A DNA stretch of 64,000 nt from Ambrosia x helenae (lineage: Eukaryota; Streptophyta; Magnoliopsida; Asterales; Asteraceae). This document shows, piece by piece, positions 32,380 to 43,121 of this stretch (the stretch's first letter is position 1; the number at the start of each line of letters is the position of its first letter). Both the position numbers and the translations under genes were made by a program. Where the stretch lies: NCBI GenBank assembly GCA_030844895.1, contig CM061232.1, positions 84,896,555 through 84,960,554 of the forward strand, written 5' to 3'. Below the pieces are notes generated by a model. It did not search any database. It saw only the letters and a program-made list of their open reading frames with translations, and was not told where the DNA came from.

Positions 32380-33198
32380 CACATTTACATAAATTACATG
32401 AAATTCATCACAAAATAAAGATGGGTTTAAGTCATAACATCAATTAGTTGAATAAATTATTGGTCAACCAAATAGATTGAAAAACAAAACAAACACTTAT
32501 ACAAATAGCCAGTAAACAAAAAACATACCTTGATACAAGCTTATACATCTAAAATAAGATCCCAAAAGTGTGATGGCAAACCCTAGATTGGTAATAAAAA
32601 TTAATCGGTACAAAACAAACCTTCATTGAAGTTGAAACACTACAAAAGATTAAAAAAACATACCTTGATACAAGCCATTCGGAGTCAACACGCTAAGCCG
32701 TCGACGGTTAAGAAGAAAAAAACTAACAGCAGAACATGAAGAATTAGACGCCTGAATTTTTTGAAGGGGTAGTGGTGGGGGTTTATAGTGGTGGTGGTGT
32801 TGAGGTTCTAGTCTTCTAAAGAGAAGTAGAGTAGAAGTAGCATTAAAACGAAGAATATGAAGTGAAGAAGACAGAACCGTTGAATTTCCCCCACTTTTAA
32901 TAAACATTAACCTCATTATTATGACTAAAAGACTCATTTACCCTTATAAAAATGCATAAAGTGTTTGTACTTTAAGCAATCTAATTTGTAATTACTTAAA
33001 TTTTCCAGGTATCCCTCTTAGAAAATAGAACCGTTGAACTTCCCCCACTTTTAATAAACATTAACCTCAATATTGATGACTAAAAGACTCATTTACCCTT
33101 ATAAAAATACATCAAGTGTTTGTACTTTAAGCAATCTAATTTGTAATTACTTAAATTTTCTAGGTATCCCTATTACATGCTTTATAATATAGTATAGA
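31438..33198 (-). mobile_element. Helitron (1,761 bp) inserted in repeat F, both ends exact
   Basis: The minus-strand 5' end is TCTATACTATATTATAAAGC at 33198, preceded by A. The 3' end is hairpin CCCGCCGCATTGCGCGGG then CTAG at 31438-31441, followed by T. The host repeat F is cut between A and T, and its two halves match the uninterrupted copy at 30880-30920, which serves as an empty site. A (TAA)n run lies at 32335-32378 and a tandem duplication near the 5' end. A 95-codon minus ORF at 32937-32650 has no recognised domain. Non-autonomous. Confidence 0.88.
32872..33165. repeat. 146-bp tandem duplication at a Helitron 5' end
   Basis: AGAACCGTTGAA(T/C)TTCCCCC begins each unit (32872 and 33023), and both run to (A/T)GGTATCCCT. 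Confidence 0.85.
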
Positions 33199-33365
33199 TT
33201 ATTGATAGTTGACAGGTGGGATTAATAATGTCTCTAAATGGCAAAAGATGGATTTGAGATCACCGGGGATAACGTGAAAGGTCTCATCATCTCCTTATAC
33301 TCTTATAAAGATTTTCAAAAGCAGAAGTGATTTTTTTCAAGTACCAATTTTTATACGTATCAAGG
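33199..33365 (+). repeat. Repeat family F, continuation after the Helitron
   Basis: GACAGGTGGGATTAATAATG and the following 150 bp match 56036-56190. It ends where gypsy G1 is inserted. Confidence 0.75.
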
Positions 33366-33370
33366 ATTTT

Positions 33371-34501
33371 TGTCACACCCTCAAATTTCCACTGCGGGGT
33401 TTTACCGCGAGGCGCTTGACAAACCAGGATTCAAGTCAACGGTCACAATAAACGACTCTGTATGAAGTACGTAAACCCAAAAACATAGATTTTATAAGCG
33501 AAAGCATTTTAAAGAATTTAATTGCTACAAAACGGTGTTCCAAAGTATTCAAGACACTTATTTCAAAACATGCTACTAATCCTAGACGCCAATGCAGACC
33601 CGTGCGCCTAGTCCAACCGGTGCTACCTTAGCAACCTGAGAAAACCTGCCAAAAGAGACGTCAACATATATAATGCTGGTGAGTTCACAGGTTTGTTCAA
33701 TATGTTACCAAAAGTTACCAAAATGTTACCATGTCGATACTATATCAATGTTACCAAGTACGCTAGCTAGGCGTATGTTCTATTACTACTACGATTGGAA
33801 AACCATTACTAGACTGTTACCAATGTTCGGCCCGCGTGTGTTCAGCAATGTTACCAATGTTACCAGTTCGAGACAATATGCACCCGCCCGGCCCTCCAAG
33901 CCGTCGAGTGGGTTCTGTCAAACATAATAGATCTATCCACATTTCCCCCGTTGTGCATCCCCACACATTCATGGTTTTCCCCGGGACTTTCAAAGATCGT
34001 ATAGCAATGCAAAGTTAAAACCATAGTATGACATATGTTACCAAGATAGTTTAGCGCATGTTTCTCCCCCAAAAGTTAAAGCAGTAAAAGTGGGGCCGTG
34101 ACACTATGGGTCGAACCTGGACCTATGTTTTCTAGTCTTTCAGTTTGTCGTGTTTAACGCATTTTAACGCATCCTAACACATGAACATGCAATCTTAATC
34201 TATGTTTAACATATATAAGCATGGATGATCATCTACACATCGTTTAAACACGTATTTGCATATAATCCACCATATAAGAATCAATCTACACATAAGACTT
34301 AATTTAGTTTATGTAATTCACCAACGGGACTCGTAACGTGTGTGTGTGATTAACCCAATGATCCTCCAAATCATTGAACCCTGGACAATACGGACTGTGT
34401 TCCGACTCAACTAACCTAGTTAAGTCCGTTTATAAATGTTTCTCGCTAAGGTAGACTTAGGTGTTACTAAAATGCTTAAGCCGAACATGCCGGGTGTCAC
34501 A
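33371..34501 (-). repeat. G1 3' LTR (1,131 bp, internally deleted)
   Basis: Aligns with both ends of the 5' LTR. The sequence jumps at about 34105 (GTGACACTATGGG) from the homologue of 46205 to that of 47625. The missing part holds the promoter and both hairpin arrays. Confidence 0.9.
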
Positions 34502-34612
34502 TCATCCCCGCGTTGAAAGAATTTTCGTCCCGAAAATTACACCAGCCCAAAAATGAAAGAGACGGAAAGAAGGAAACGAAAAGAAAATTTACCGGGTGTC
34601 ACATCATCCCCA
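34491..34612 (-). other. G1 polypurine tract, duplicated LTR/PPT junction
   Basis: CGGGTGTCACATCATCCC, the LTR end plus the start of the polypurine tract, occurs at 34491-34509 and again at 34593-34610. Only the first borders the LTR. The second lies before TTGAAAGGAATCTCG and the end of pol. Confidence 0.7.
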
Positions 34613-34638
34613 TGTTGAAAGGAATCTCGACCCGAGAT

Positions 34639-35268
34639 TCATTCAGCTTCAGCAGTAACATGCCTAAATTCGAATGCATGTTTCGGGAAAAGATGAGGAT
34701 GTTTAGTTTTCATCTGATCCTCCCGTTCCCACATGAACTCCGGTCCACGATTTGAGTTCCAACGAACTTTGACGATGCGGATTTTACTCCGACGAAGGCT
34801 ACGAATCTTGTAGTCGAGAATCTCGACAGGTTCCTCCACAATGCGAAGACGATCATCATCCTTGATCTCTTCCAGTGGTACAATAAGAGATTCATCAGCC
34901 AAACACTTCTTCAAGTTAGACACATGGAAGACGTTGTGAACACTACCGAGCTCTGCTAGTAAGTCAAGTCTGTATGCCACCGGTCCGACATAATGAGGGT
35001 TAAGCTTGCCACGCTTTCCAAAGCGTATGACGCCCTTCCATGGTGAAACTTTCAGAAGTACCCTGTCCCCAACATGGAACTCCAAAGGTTTGCGACGGCG
35101 ATCGGCATAGCTCTTCTGACGATCCGCGCAGCTGCCAAACGGTTACGAATTTGTACGATTTTCTCCGAAGTTTCGTACACCAGTTCCGGACCAGTGAGCT
35201 GGCTCTCGCCCACCTCGGCCCAACAAAGAGGTGATCGACATTTCCGTCCGTAAAGAGCTTCGAACGGA
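34639..35268 (-). pseudogene. G1 integrase C-terminus with chromodomain-like tail
   Basis: It reads FEALYGRKCRSPLCWAEVGE (35351-35160 frame), then, after frame breaks near 35120 and 35080, GDRVLLKVSPWKGVIRFG, HNVFHVSNLKKCL and finally EEPVEILDYKIRSLRRSKI with WERED. The last part is the chromodomain-like module of Tekay-type chromoviruses, thought to steer integration to marked chromatin. The upstream side is cut by the Athila-like insertion at 35274. A short stretch present in G2 (FAILERI..) is missing here. Confidence 0.85.
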
Positions 35269-35273
35269 GCTGC

Positions 35274-36906
35274 TGATGTGTCGTAAAACACATCTATATT
35301 CCTATGTATTTTGTATATTATTTGGTCAAGTTTGTATTCGTTTCGTGTCATTTTTAGTAGGTATTTATTTATTTTTTTATTTTATAGGTGTTCGTGGAAA
35401 ATTGGCTTAAAACGAAAGAATTTTAATTGACACACGAGCACTTTAGAGCATGTGTTCATGGACGTCGGAACGTAAACGAGAAATTTTGGTCGAGCCAACA
35501 ACCGAGCCAGGAACACGGAGTATATAATAATAATAATACTAATAATATAATATAAAAAAATGAAGGTGACTTGGGCCGAAGCCCAAGCCAAAGTCGGTCA
35601 AAAAAAATGCAGAGATATAATATGGATATATGTTGACGGCAAACGGGGGAATTCATTCGACAATTCATATTCTCCAATTCACAATTGCAATTTTTCTTTC
35701 GCACAGCAAACTTTTAACCGGCAAGAACGGTGACGAGCGGAAGAGCACGGAAGGAGAAAAGGCCACGGGCACGTTAAAGATCAATAGCCAACGAGCCTTG
35801 GGTTAGGTTTAGTTTTTATTTATTTTTTCTATAGACATGATTAAAGCTATTTTTATTTATTTTATGAAGATGTTTTTAATTATTATAGGCTAGACCTTTA
35901 TTGGTAACTTGGGAAGATGAACTAGATTATGGTTTTTAATTAAAGACTTATGTTTTCCGTTTTGGATGTGTTGGGTTACATGATTTAATTTTTAAGTTTG
36001 ATTTTGAATATTTGTGTGCTGGCGCTTTTTGATTTGATTACTTGTTTGTTGGTTTTGATGTTCTAGGTATATAGGAATATCCCCTAGATCTAGAAATCAT
36101 TCTAGTTTGATTAACTTTTGTTGTCGAGCTAGTTCTTGCAGTTAGGAATAGCGCAAGTTTAACAGGTTTTTAAAATCAATTAGCTAAGGTGTGCAATCCC
36201 TTCCCGAAGGTTAGGAATATAATTCGGGATTGCTAGGTTGACTAACTAGGCATTGTTTGGTAGCTTGGTTATCGCTGGGGCGAGACCAGTTACTTATTCG
36301 TGTTTAGAGTTTTCCTAGGATTTCATTCGTACTAGTTAAGTCTGCTTCACAGTTTGGGAGTTTTCGATCCAAGAGTGGTCGATTAAAGGATTACTGTGGG
36401 ATTTGGTTTCGCTGGGGCGATCCACTTTCATTTTAGCATCTCAATACTTGTCCCGCCTTGAGTCTAGTCAGCTATCCTTGACAGGAGGTTTATTAGATGA
36501 GAACAGGGTCTCCAACCGGATTACATAAGTCAGCTTTTATAACCAGAGTCTAGGGATTCTACCCAGGTTACCAGTTTTCTCCTCATTAGTGTTCCAACCC
36601 AGTTCGTCAGTTTTCGTTTATTTTCAGTTTCTTAGTTTAATTTAGTAATTTAGTTTTAATTAGTTTATTTTAATTTCAGTTTAAACCCCCCAATCAATCA
36701 ATCTATTTAATAATAATAATAATAAAAATATATCAGGTAATTCATTAAAAGTGATTTCAAAAGTGTTAGATAAAGTCCTTAGGTTCGATACCTGGTCTTG
36801 CCTACTTGCTACTTGCGATCGGTACACTTGCCGATAGTGTGTGGTTTTAGAAGAGTCTAGGATTTTAACTTGATCAATTTATTTATATACTTATTTGCAC
36901 ACATCA
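35274..36906 (+). repeat. Athila-like 5' LTR (1,633 bp)
   Basis: Begins TGATGTGTCGTAAAACACAT and ends TTTGCACACATCA. A TATATAATAATAATAATA stretch near 35521 may be the TATA region. Terminal inverted repeat TGATGTGT/ACACATCA. No ORF of interest. Confidence 0.85.
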
Positions 36907-36912
36907 AGTTTT

Positions 36913-36930
36913 TGGCGCCGTTGCCGGGGA
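36913..36930 (+). other. Athila-like primer-binding site
   Basis: TGGCGCCGTTGCCGGGGA, six bases after the LTR, is the Asp-tRNA-type PBS typical of Athila elements. Confidence 0.88.
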
Positions 36931-37081
36931 CTTTTAATTAGCACTTTTTGATTTTACTTGCTTTGTTTTGCTTGTTTACTGCTTGCTGGATTTACCTTCG
37001 ATTATCTGTGCTACTTGTGCTTTTAGTCTTAGGTTATTTGCTATCCATTAGTAACTCCAGCGTGGTTTGCACTTTCAGTGT

Positions 37082-39486
37082 ATGCCACATACTTCTTCAC
37101 AGGGATCACCACAACTCACCAATTCTAAACCACCCACCCACCCCATTCCACTTCCTACCTTCGATATGGCTGATGCGAACATCAGACGTACTATACACTC
37201 TCGTGCTACTGAGGGCTATACTGGGATTCATTCTCCCATCACTCGTCCTACCATTGCTGATGCCAACAATTGGCAAATCCCATCCCATGTCTTGACCACT
37301 ATCATTAATGTCACTCAATTCCATGGTCATGGACATCTGTCCCGATTTGTGCGTATCTGTGACACTTTCAATCTTTCCCACATCACTAAGGAAGCCATTT
37401 ATCTGCGTCTTTTCCCATTTACTTTGTCTGGTCGTGCCGCCACTTGGTATGACACTCTGCCTAATAGTTCAATTGCTACTTGGAGGACATGCTTGGAAAA
37501 TTCTTAAAAAAATATCACCCACCTTCCAAGGATTCCCGCATTAGGGAGCAGATTCACTCATTCCGTATGGATCCTGATGAGCCATACTACATGGCTTGGG
37601 AGCGTTTCCAGACCCTACTGAGTCGATGCCCTCATCATGGCCTTTCTGACTGGGCCCTTGTGGAGAAATTCTACAATGGCCTCACTTTTGAGACTCGAGT
37701 TCGTTTTAATACAGCTGCACAGGGTAATTTCATGGAAAAAATGGATATTGATGCAGCTAATGAGTTGTTTGAGAGTTTTGCCTATTCTGAGAGACCACCA
37801 AAGCATACTATTGGGAATTCCATTCCCATGACTAGTAACACCTCTCCTACTACCCGAGGTGTTCATCAGATTGCACCTAATACTGGTCTGGCTGTGGTGA
37901 TTGAGAATTTAACTAGGCAAGTGAGAGATCTTCAGATGAAGTTGGATAGGTGTGAAAGATGTAGAGGGGGTCATAACACATCTGAGTGTCCAGTTCAAAG
38001 TCGGGAACAGGTAGATTCTCTTAATTCCGGGTGGCTTGAACCACCCTATCAAAACTATAGCCCTGATTCAAACTCCAACTGGCAAGGTGGTAACTCTTCT
38101 AGATACCAACCTCGTCAGAATTTGTTCCAAGCTCCCAACTCTGGGGGGCCCACTAGTCGTACTGAGTCTGACCTTACCACCATTCTACAGATGCAGTCCC
38201 AGATGCTTAGTAACATTCAGTCAAAACTTGATGAGCAGGACACTTTCAGGAAAGGTCAGCAAGTTGCTTTCCAGAACCTAGAGGCCAAAGTAGAAGAATT
38301 AGCTAATCAGGTTAGTCAAGGACCTCAGGGAGCCCTTCCTAGTAACACTATTCCTAATCCTAACTCAAGTACTTCTACATTTAGGCATGCTCAAGTTAAG
38401 GCAGTAACTACTAGGAGTGGGTGGAATGTAGTTGGTTCATCACCGGGAGAAGATGAAGAAACGGTTGAAGGGGAAATTGAGTTAGAGCCACCATCTGCTA
38501 AAGTGCAACCTAGGCTAGTCTCAAAGAGTACAACACAACCGAGTGAGTCGAGTGAGAAGAAGAGAGAAGAGAGTCCAGTTCGTGTCTATAAGCCTAAACC
38601 ACCATTCCCTGGTCGTCTAGTGCGTGCTGATGATTCTGAGTTGTATGCTAAGTTCGTGGAGATGCTGAAGAAACTCCACGTTAACCTCCCATTCATAGAG
38701 GCTCTTTCCAAAATGCCAAAATATGCCAAGTTTCTTAAAGATCTGCTGACTAATAAAAAGAAACTTGAGGAGCTCTCCACCGTTACTCTTTCTGAGGAGT
38801 GCTCTGCTGTCGTGCAGAATACACTTCCTCAGAAAATGACCGATCCAGGAAGTTTCACCATTCCCTGTTTGATCGGCCACCTCACTCCTAGAAATGCGCT
38901 AGCCGACCTAGGTGCTAGCATAAACCTGATGCCCTACTCTCTATTCTTAAAGCTTAATCTTGGGGAGCTAAAACCAACTAGGATGTGTATTCAGCTAGCT
39001 GACAAATCTGTGAAAATTCCTAGGGGCATATTGGAGAACTTGTTAGTGAAGGTGGACAAATTTGTGTTCCCAGTCGACTTTGTGGTTCTAGACATGAAAG
39101 AGGACGACACCGTGCCGCTCATTTTAGGTCGACCATTCTTGGCAACATCGAGAGCACTAGTCGACATGGGTGAAGGAAAACTGAGGCTACGGGTAGGTGA
39201 TGAGGAGATTGTGTTTGGAGTTCGGCAGAATTCATATGAGGAGCCGAAAGAGGAGGTTAAATCTATTAATGTGCACCTAGACTATGAACGAGACAAAATC
39301 AGAACAAAAGAGGTGCGAGATCCACGAAAACGACCACAGTACGGTGTTGGTTTGGAGGCGGCTTTTGTTTGGTGGACTAGATGGGGAGGCGGTCAAAGTA
39401 TAGGAGAGGTGATGGATCACACTGCTAGGAATTCAGCTTATCAGGTTGCCAAGGATTGCAAACGGGAGCCACCAGATATATTTTGA
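37082..39486 (+). pseudogene. Athila-like gag-protease, one frameshift
   Basis: The ATG at 37082 opens MPHTSSQGSPQL. The capsid-like region has FVRICDTFNLSHITKEAIYL and LFPFTLSGRAATWYDTLP. One frameshift near 37490 leads into a 660-codon frame (to 39486) starting GKFLKKYHPPSK, with an RCERCRGGHNTSEC zinc knuckle (about 37955) and a Gln/Asn/Pro-rich linker. It then has a retroviral aspartic protease: LADLGASINLMPYSLF (catalytic D-L-G, near 38905) and PLILGRPFLATSRALVD. The frame ends soon after with VAKDCKREPPDIF and does not lead into RT. Except for the single shift it is open throughout, so fairly young. Confidence 0.88.
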
Positions 39487-40927
39487 AAAGAATAGAGCGT
39501 ACTTAGGATTTGCCCAAGTTGTACAGTTTGTAGATTCTTGCTTATTTTATTTTTCTTTTATGTTTTGGTTTGTGTCTAGTGTGGGGATTGTCCGTATTAT
39601 TAATTGCAGATTTGGAGGGGTCCTGCCTGTAATCAATCTCCATTCAGGCGGGTAAATCCAATAATATTTTATTTGTAAAAGGACATCCCTAGTCGTCGGT
39701 CTATTTTTATTTCATTTTACGTTCTGGCTTTTTAGTTTTTGTGTGCTAGATTTATTGATGCAGCCGCGAATGAAAGGCTATACGGTTGTTTTGCACTTGG
39801 ATGGGGCAGCTCAAGACACGCTTTGCGAGGATGTTACTGCAATATTACCAGGGGAGTCTGTTCCACTTTACTTGTATTTATTTTTATCTTCTTTATTTTT
39901 AGTTCCTTGTCGCTACACATTGGGGACAATGTGCAATTTTAAGTGTGAGGATGGGAACTGCGTTTTAGTATAGTTTGAGTCTTTATTTCAAAAAAAAAAA
40001 AAAAAAAAAAATTGTCCCTGATTTTTTGTGCATTTTATATGGAAAATGATAGTAAAATTGGGATTTTTGGTTTTCAAAATATTATATATATGAGAATATA
40101 AATAGATTGAAAGCGTGTTTGCTTAAGATGTGTCGGTAGGCCCAGCTAGCTTTGAAAGGTCCTAGGATTGTTCTTAATATACCTTAATAAATCATGAAAT
40201 CTTGTGGGTTCTCATCTTAGGAGAAACGGTAGAACTGAAACCGCTGAGTGTGATTAGAGGTACCACTGTAAGTTGAAAGCCCATATGTATTATTAATTAA
40301 ATGGCACACTTGATCCTTTTTATGAGAATAAATCCGGTGAAAAGTGGCGCCCAAAAAAAAAAATCCACATGTCCATCAATTGAGCTAGACCAAAGAAAAA
40401 AAAAACAACTGAAGCCTCTGATCGAAACTCCCTCGAGGTCAAGTTGAATAAAAAAAAATATACCAAAGCTCATGCTGTCGCTCTTGGGGATGGCGATTCT
40501 GATTGAGACAACCTCTGGGTTAGGTATGAAAAAAAAAAAAAAAACAAATGTGTCTAAGCTCATAAACTTCATCCATCATCCATCATAAATTTAATTTCTA
40601 ATACATTAGGGAGTTTAGTTTGCAGTGGTTGGTATATCTATATGGTTTAACCTTTGCTTCGAAAGCTTGAGGTGGGATTAGGTGAAGCTGGATATCTTGA
40701 GTGTGAGACCCATAGATTGATTGTAATAATATGAACTTAATTGCTTTACATGATTGGGGCCTGATTAGCTAGTGGTTGGTTTAGGTGGACAACAATACCG
40801 ACAGTTTTGGTTGATGCGTAATTAGATCATAATTAATGAACCTAAAAGTTTTTGAAACCAAGAATTCTAATTATGATTCCATTGCAGTCTTTTTCAGGGA
40901 CGAAAAAGAGTCAAGTGTGGGGATGTT
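39487..40927 (+). other. Athila-like 3' non-coding region
   Basis: No pol. A hairpin ACATTGGGGACAATGT lies at 39917-39932, a common feature downstream of pol in Athila. There is a poly(A) run at 39989-40010 and several short A runs. GTGTGGGGATGTT before the 3' LTR remnant is the likely polypurine tract. Confidence 0.7.
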
Positions 40928-40949
40928 TGATGTGTCGTAAAACACATCT
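40928..40949 (+). repeat. Athila-like 3' LTR remnant (22 bp)
   Basis: Identical to the first 22 bases of the 5' LTR, directly followed by the GCTGC target duplication. Confidence 0.85.
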
Positions 40950-40954
40950 GCTGC

Positions 40955-43121
40955 CTTAATGCTAGAGTGATAGTTGTTGTTGTAAGAGAACTCCACCAAC
41001 GGTAGGTGAATCTCCCAACTTTTGCCAAAATCGATAACACATGCTCGAAGCATGTCTTCCAAGATTTGCGGATGATAAGTCGTACCCATATCCAACTGAG
41101 TACCCAAAGCCTTGTGTAGAGCCTTCCAGAAATGCGAAGCAAAACGAGAATCACGATCAGAGATAATAGAAACAGGCACCCCGTGCCGAGTAACCACCTC
41201 CTTAAGGTAGAGTCGAGCTAACCGCTCGAGACCATCAGTTTACTTAATAGGTATGAAACACGCCGATTTTGTCAACCTGTCGACAATCACCCAAATCATA
41301 TCGTAACCACTCGGTGACTTTGGTAGCTTGGTGACAAAATCCATCGTGATTCGTTCCCACTTCCATTTTGGAACCTCTGGTTGTTGCAGGAGACCAGACG
41401 GCTTCTGATACTCCACCTTGACTTTAGCACAAGTCAAGCATTTGCTCACATATGAAGCTATATCAGCCTTCATGTTTAGCCACCAATAAAGTATCATCAA
41501 ATCCTGATACATATTATCGGAGCCAAGGTGAATGGAATACCGGGATTTGTGAGCTTCATCCAAGACAAGCTCACGTAATCCCCCGAACAAGGGAACCCAA
41601 ACACGTTCTGCGAAATAGTGTAAGCCATCGGACCTGAGCCCAAGGTGCTTGTCAGCACTGTGCTTAGTTTCAGCTTTAAGGTTTTCCTCCTTCAAAGCTT
41701 CTAATTGTGCAGAACGGATTTGGTCAGGCAATGAGGAATGAATGGTGAGCTGTAAGGCTCGAACACGACGAGGTTTCACAGACTCCTTCCTGCTCAAGGC
41801 GTCCGCCACAACGTTCGCCTTGCCAGGATGGTACTTGATAGCACAGTCATAATCGTTCAGGAGTTCAACCCAGCGACGCTGCCGCATGTTTAACTCCTTC
41901 TGGTCGAAAATATGCTGAAGACTCTTGTGATCGGTGTATACTTCAAATTTGGTACCGTACAAGTAATGTCTCCAGATTTTCAATGCAAAAACCACCGCAC
42001 CCAATTCCAAGTCATGAGTAGTGTTGTTCTTCTCATGAACCTTGAGTTGACGAGAAGCATAGGCAATAACCTTCCCGCATTGCATCAACACGCAACTGAA
42101 ACCGCGAATAGAAGCGTCACAATACACAACAAAATCATCTGTACCCTCAGGTAATGACAGAATAGGTGCAGAACAAAGTTTAAGCTTCAGCATTTGGAAT
42201 GTTTATTCCTGTGGTTTCACCCCAGTCAAACTTTCGGTCTTTCTGGGCAAGAGTGGTGAGGGGTTGAGCGATCTTCGAAAATCCCTCAATGAAACGACGA
42301 TAGTAACCCGCAAGACCTAGGAATTGCCGCACCTCAGATGGCGTCTTTGGTGCTTCCCAGTCTTTAATAGCTTCGATCTTAGCCGGATCGACATGAATTC
42401 CCAGTTCATTAACCACATGCCCTAGGAATTTAACTTCACGTAACTAGAAATCACACTTTGAGAACTTAGCATACAACCGCTCTCGTCTCAAAAGTTCCAA
42501 GACCAACCGTAAGTGTTCCTCATGATCCGTCTTGTTCTTCGAATAAACCAGAATATCGTCAATAACACGATGATGAATTTATCGAGGTAAGGCTTGCAAA
42601 CGCGATTAATCAAATCCATGAACACCCGCCGCTGCGTTAGTGAGACCAAAAGGCATGACCAAGAACTCAAAATGGCCATAACGAGTGCGAAAAGCAGTCT
42701 TCGGAACGTCGGCTTCCTGAACGCGCAATTGGTGATAACCTGACTGTAAATCAATCTTCGAGTAGTAACTAGAGCCCTGGAGATGGTCAAAGAGATCATC
42801 AATGCGAGGGAGAGGGTAACGATTCCTGATGGTCACTTTGTTCAGCTCACGATAATCAATACACATGCGAAGACTTCCGTCCTTCTTCTTCACAAACAGA
42901 ATAGGAGCTCTCCACGAGGAAGAACTCGGTCAGATGAAACCCTTTTCCAAGAGTTCCTGTAACTGGCTGGACAACTCTTGCATCTCGGGAGGTGCAAGAC
43001 GATACGGAGCTCGGGCAATAGGAGCTGCACCCGGAGTAAGATCAATGCCAAACTCAACCTGACGATGGGGAGGGAGACCAGGTAAATCATTAGGAAACAC
43101 ATCGGGAAAATCACGAACCAC
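40955..43121 (-). pseudogene. G1 pol: RT, RNase H and integrase (5' part), many breaks
   Basis: The RT starts near 43121 (VRDFPDVFPNDLPGL) and meets an in-frame TGA at 42930. It continues with MCIDYRELNKVTIRNRYPLP and GHFEFLVMPFGLTN (42893-42606). The YxDD region (about 42565) is out of frame through loss of one base. RNase H and the integrase zinc region are open at 42193-41240 (YCDASIRGF, TDHKSLQHIF, CLTCAKV). A TAA near 41238 follows, then RHGVPVSIISDRDSRF (41197 on). After TYHPQ the reading passes straight to LEDMLRACV, lacking the segment that holds the catalytic Glu in G2. The domain is then cut by the Athila-like insertion. Confidence 0.88.

Larger units (their letters stand above)
35274..40949 (+). 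mobile_element. Athila-like LTR element without pol, inserted in G1 integrase
   Basis: GCTGC is duplicated on both sides (35269-35273 and 40950-40954) and the G1 coding context continues across it. The 5' LTR is 35274-36906. The PBS is Asp-tRNA-like, gag-protease is at 37082-39486, and a long 3' region follows. There is no RT, RNase H or integrase. The 3' LTR is reduced to 22 bp. gag and protease style and the PBS are those of Athila. Non-autonomous. Confidence 0.88.

Noticed and set aside
32650..32937. 95-codon minus ORF within a Helitron, considered as a captured gene
   Set aside because: His/Pro/Leu-rich, no recognised motif or convincing splice sites; not enough to call a gene.
33673..34072. 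ORFs in the G1 3' LTR, with counterparts at 45749-46211
   Set aside because: They recur only because the LTRs are copies; no domain, both strands equally open.
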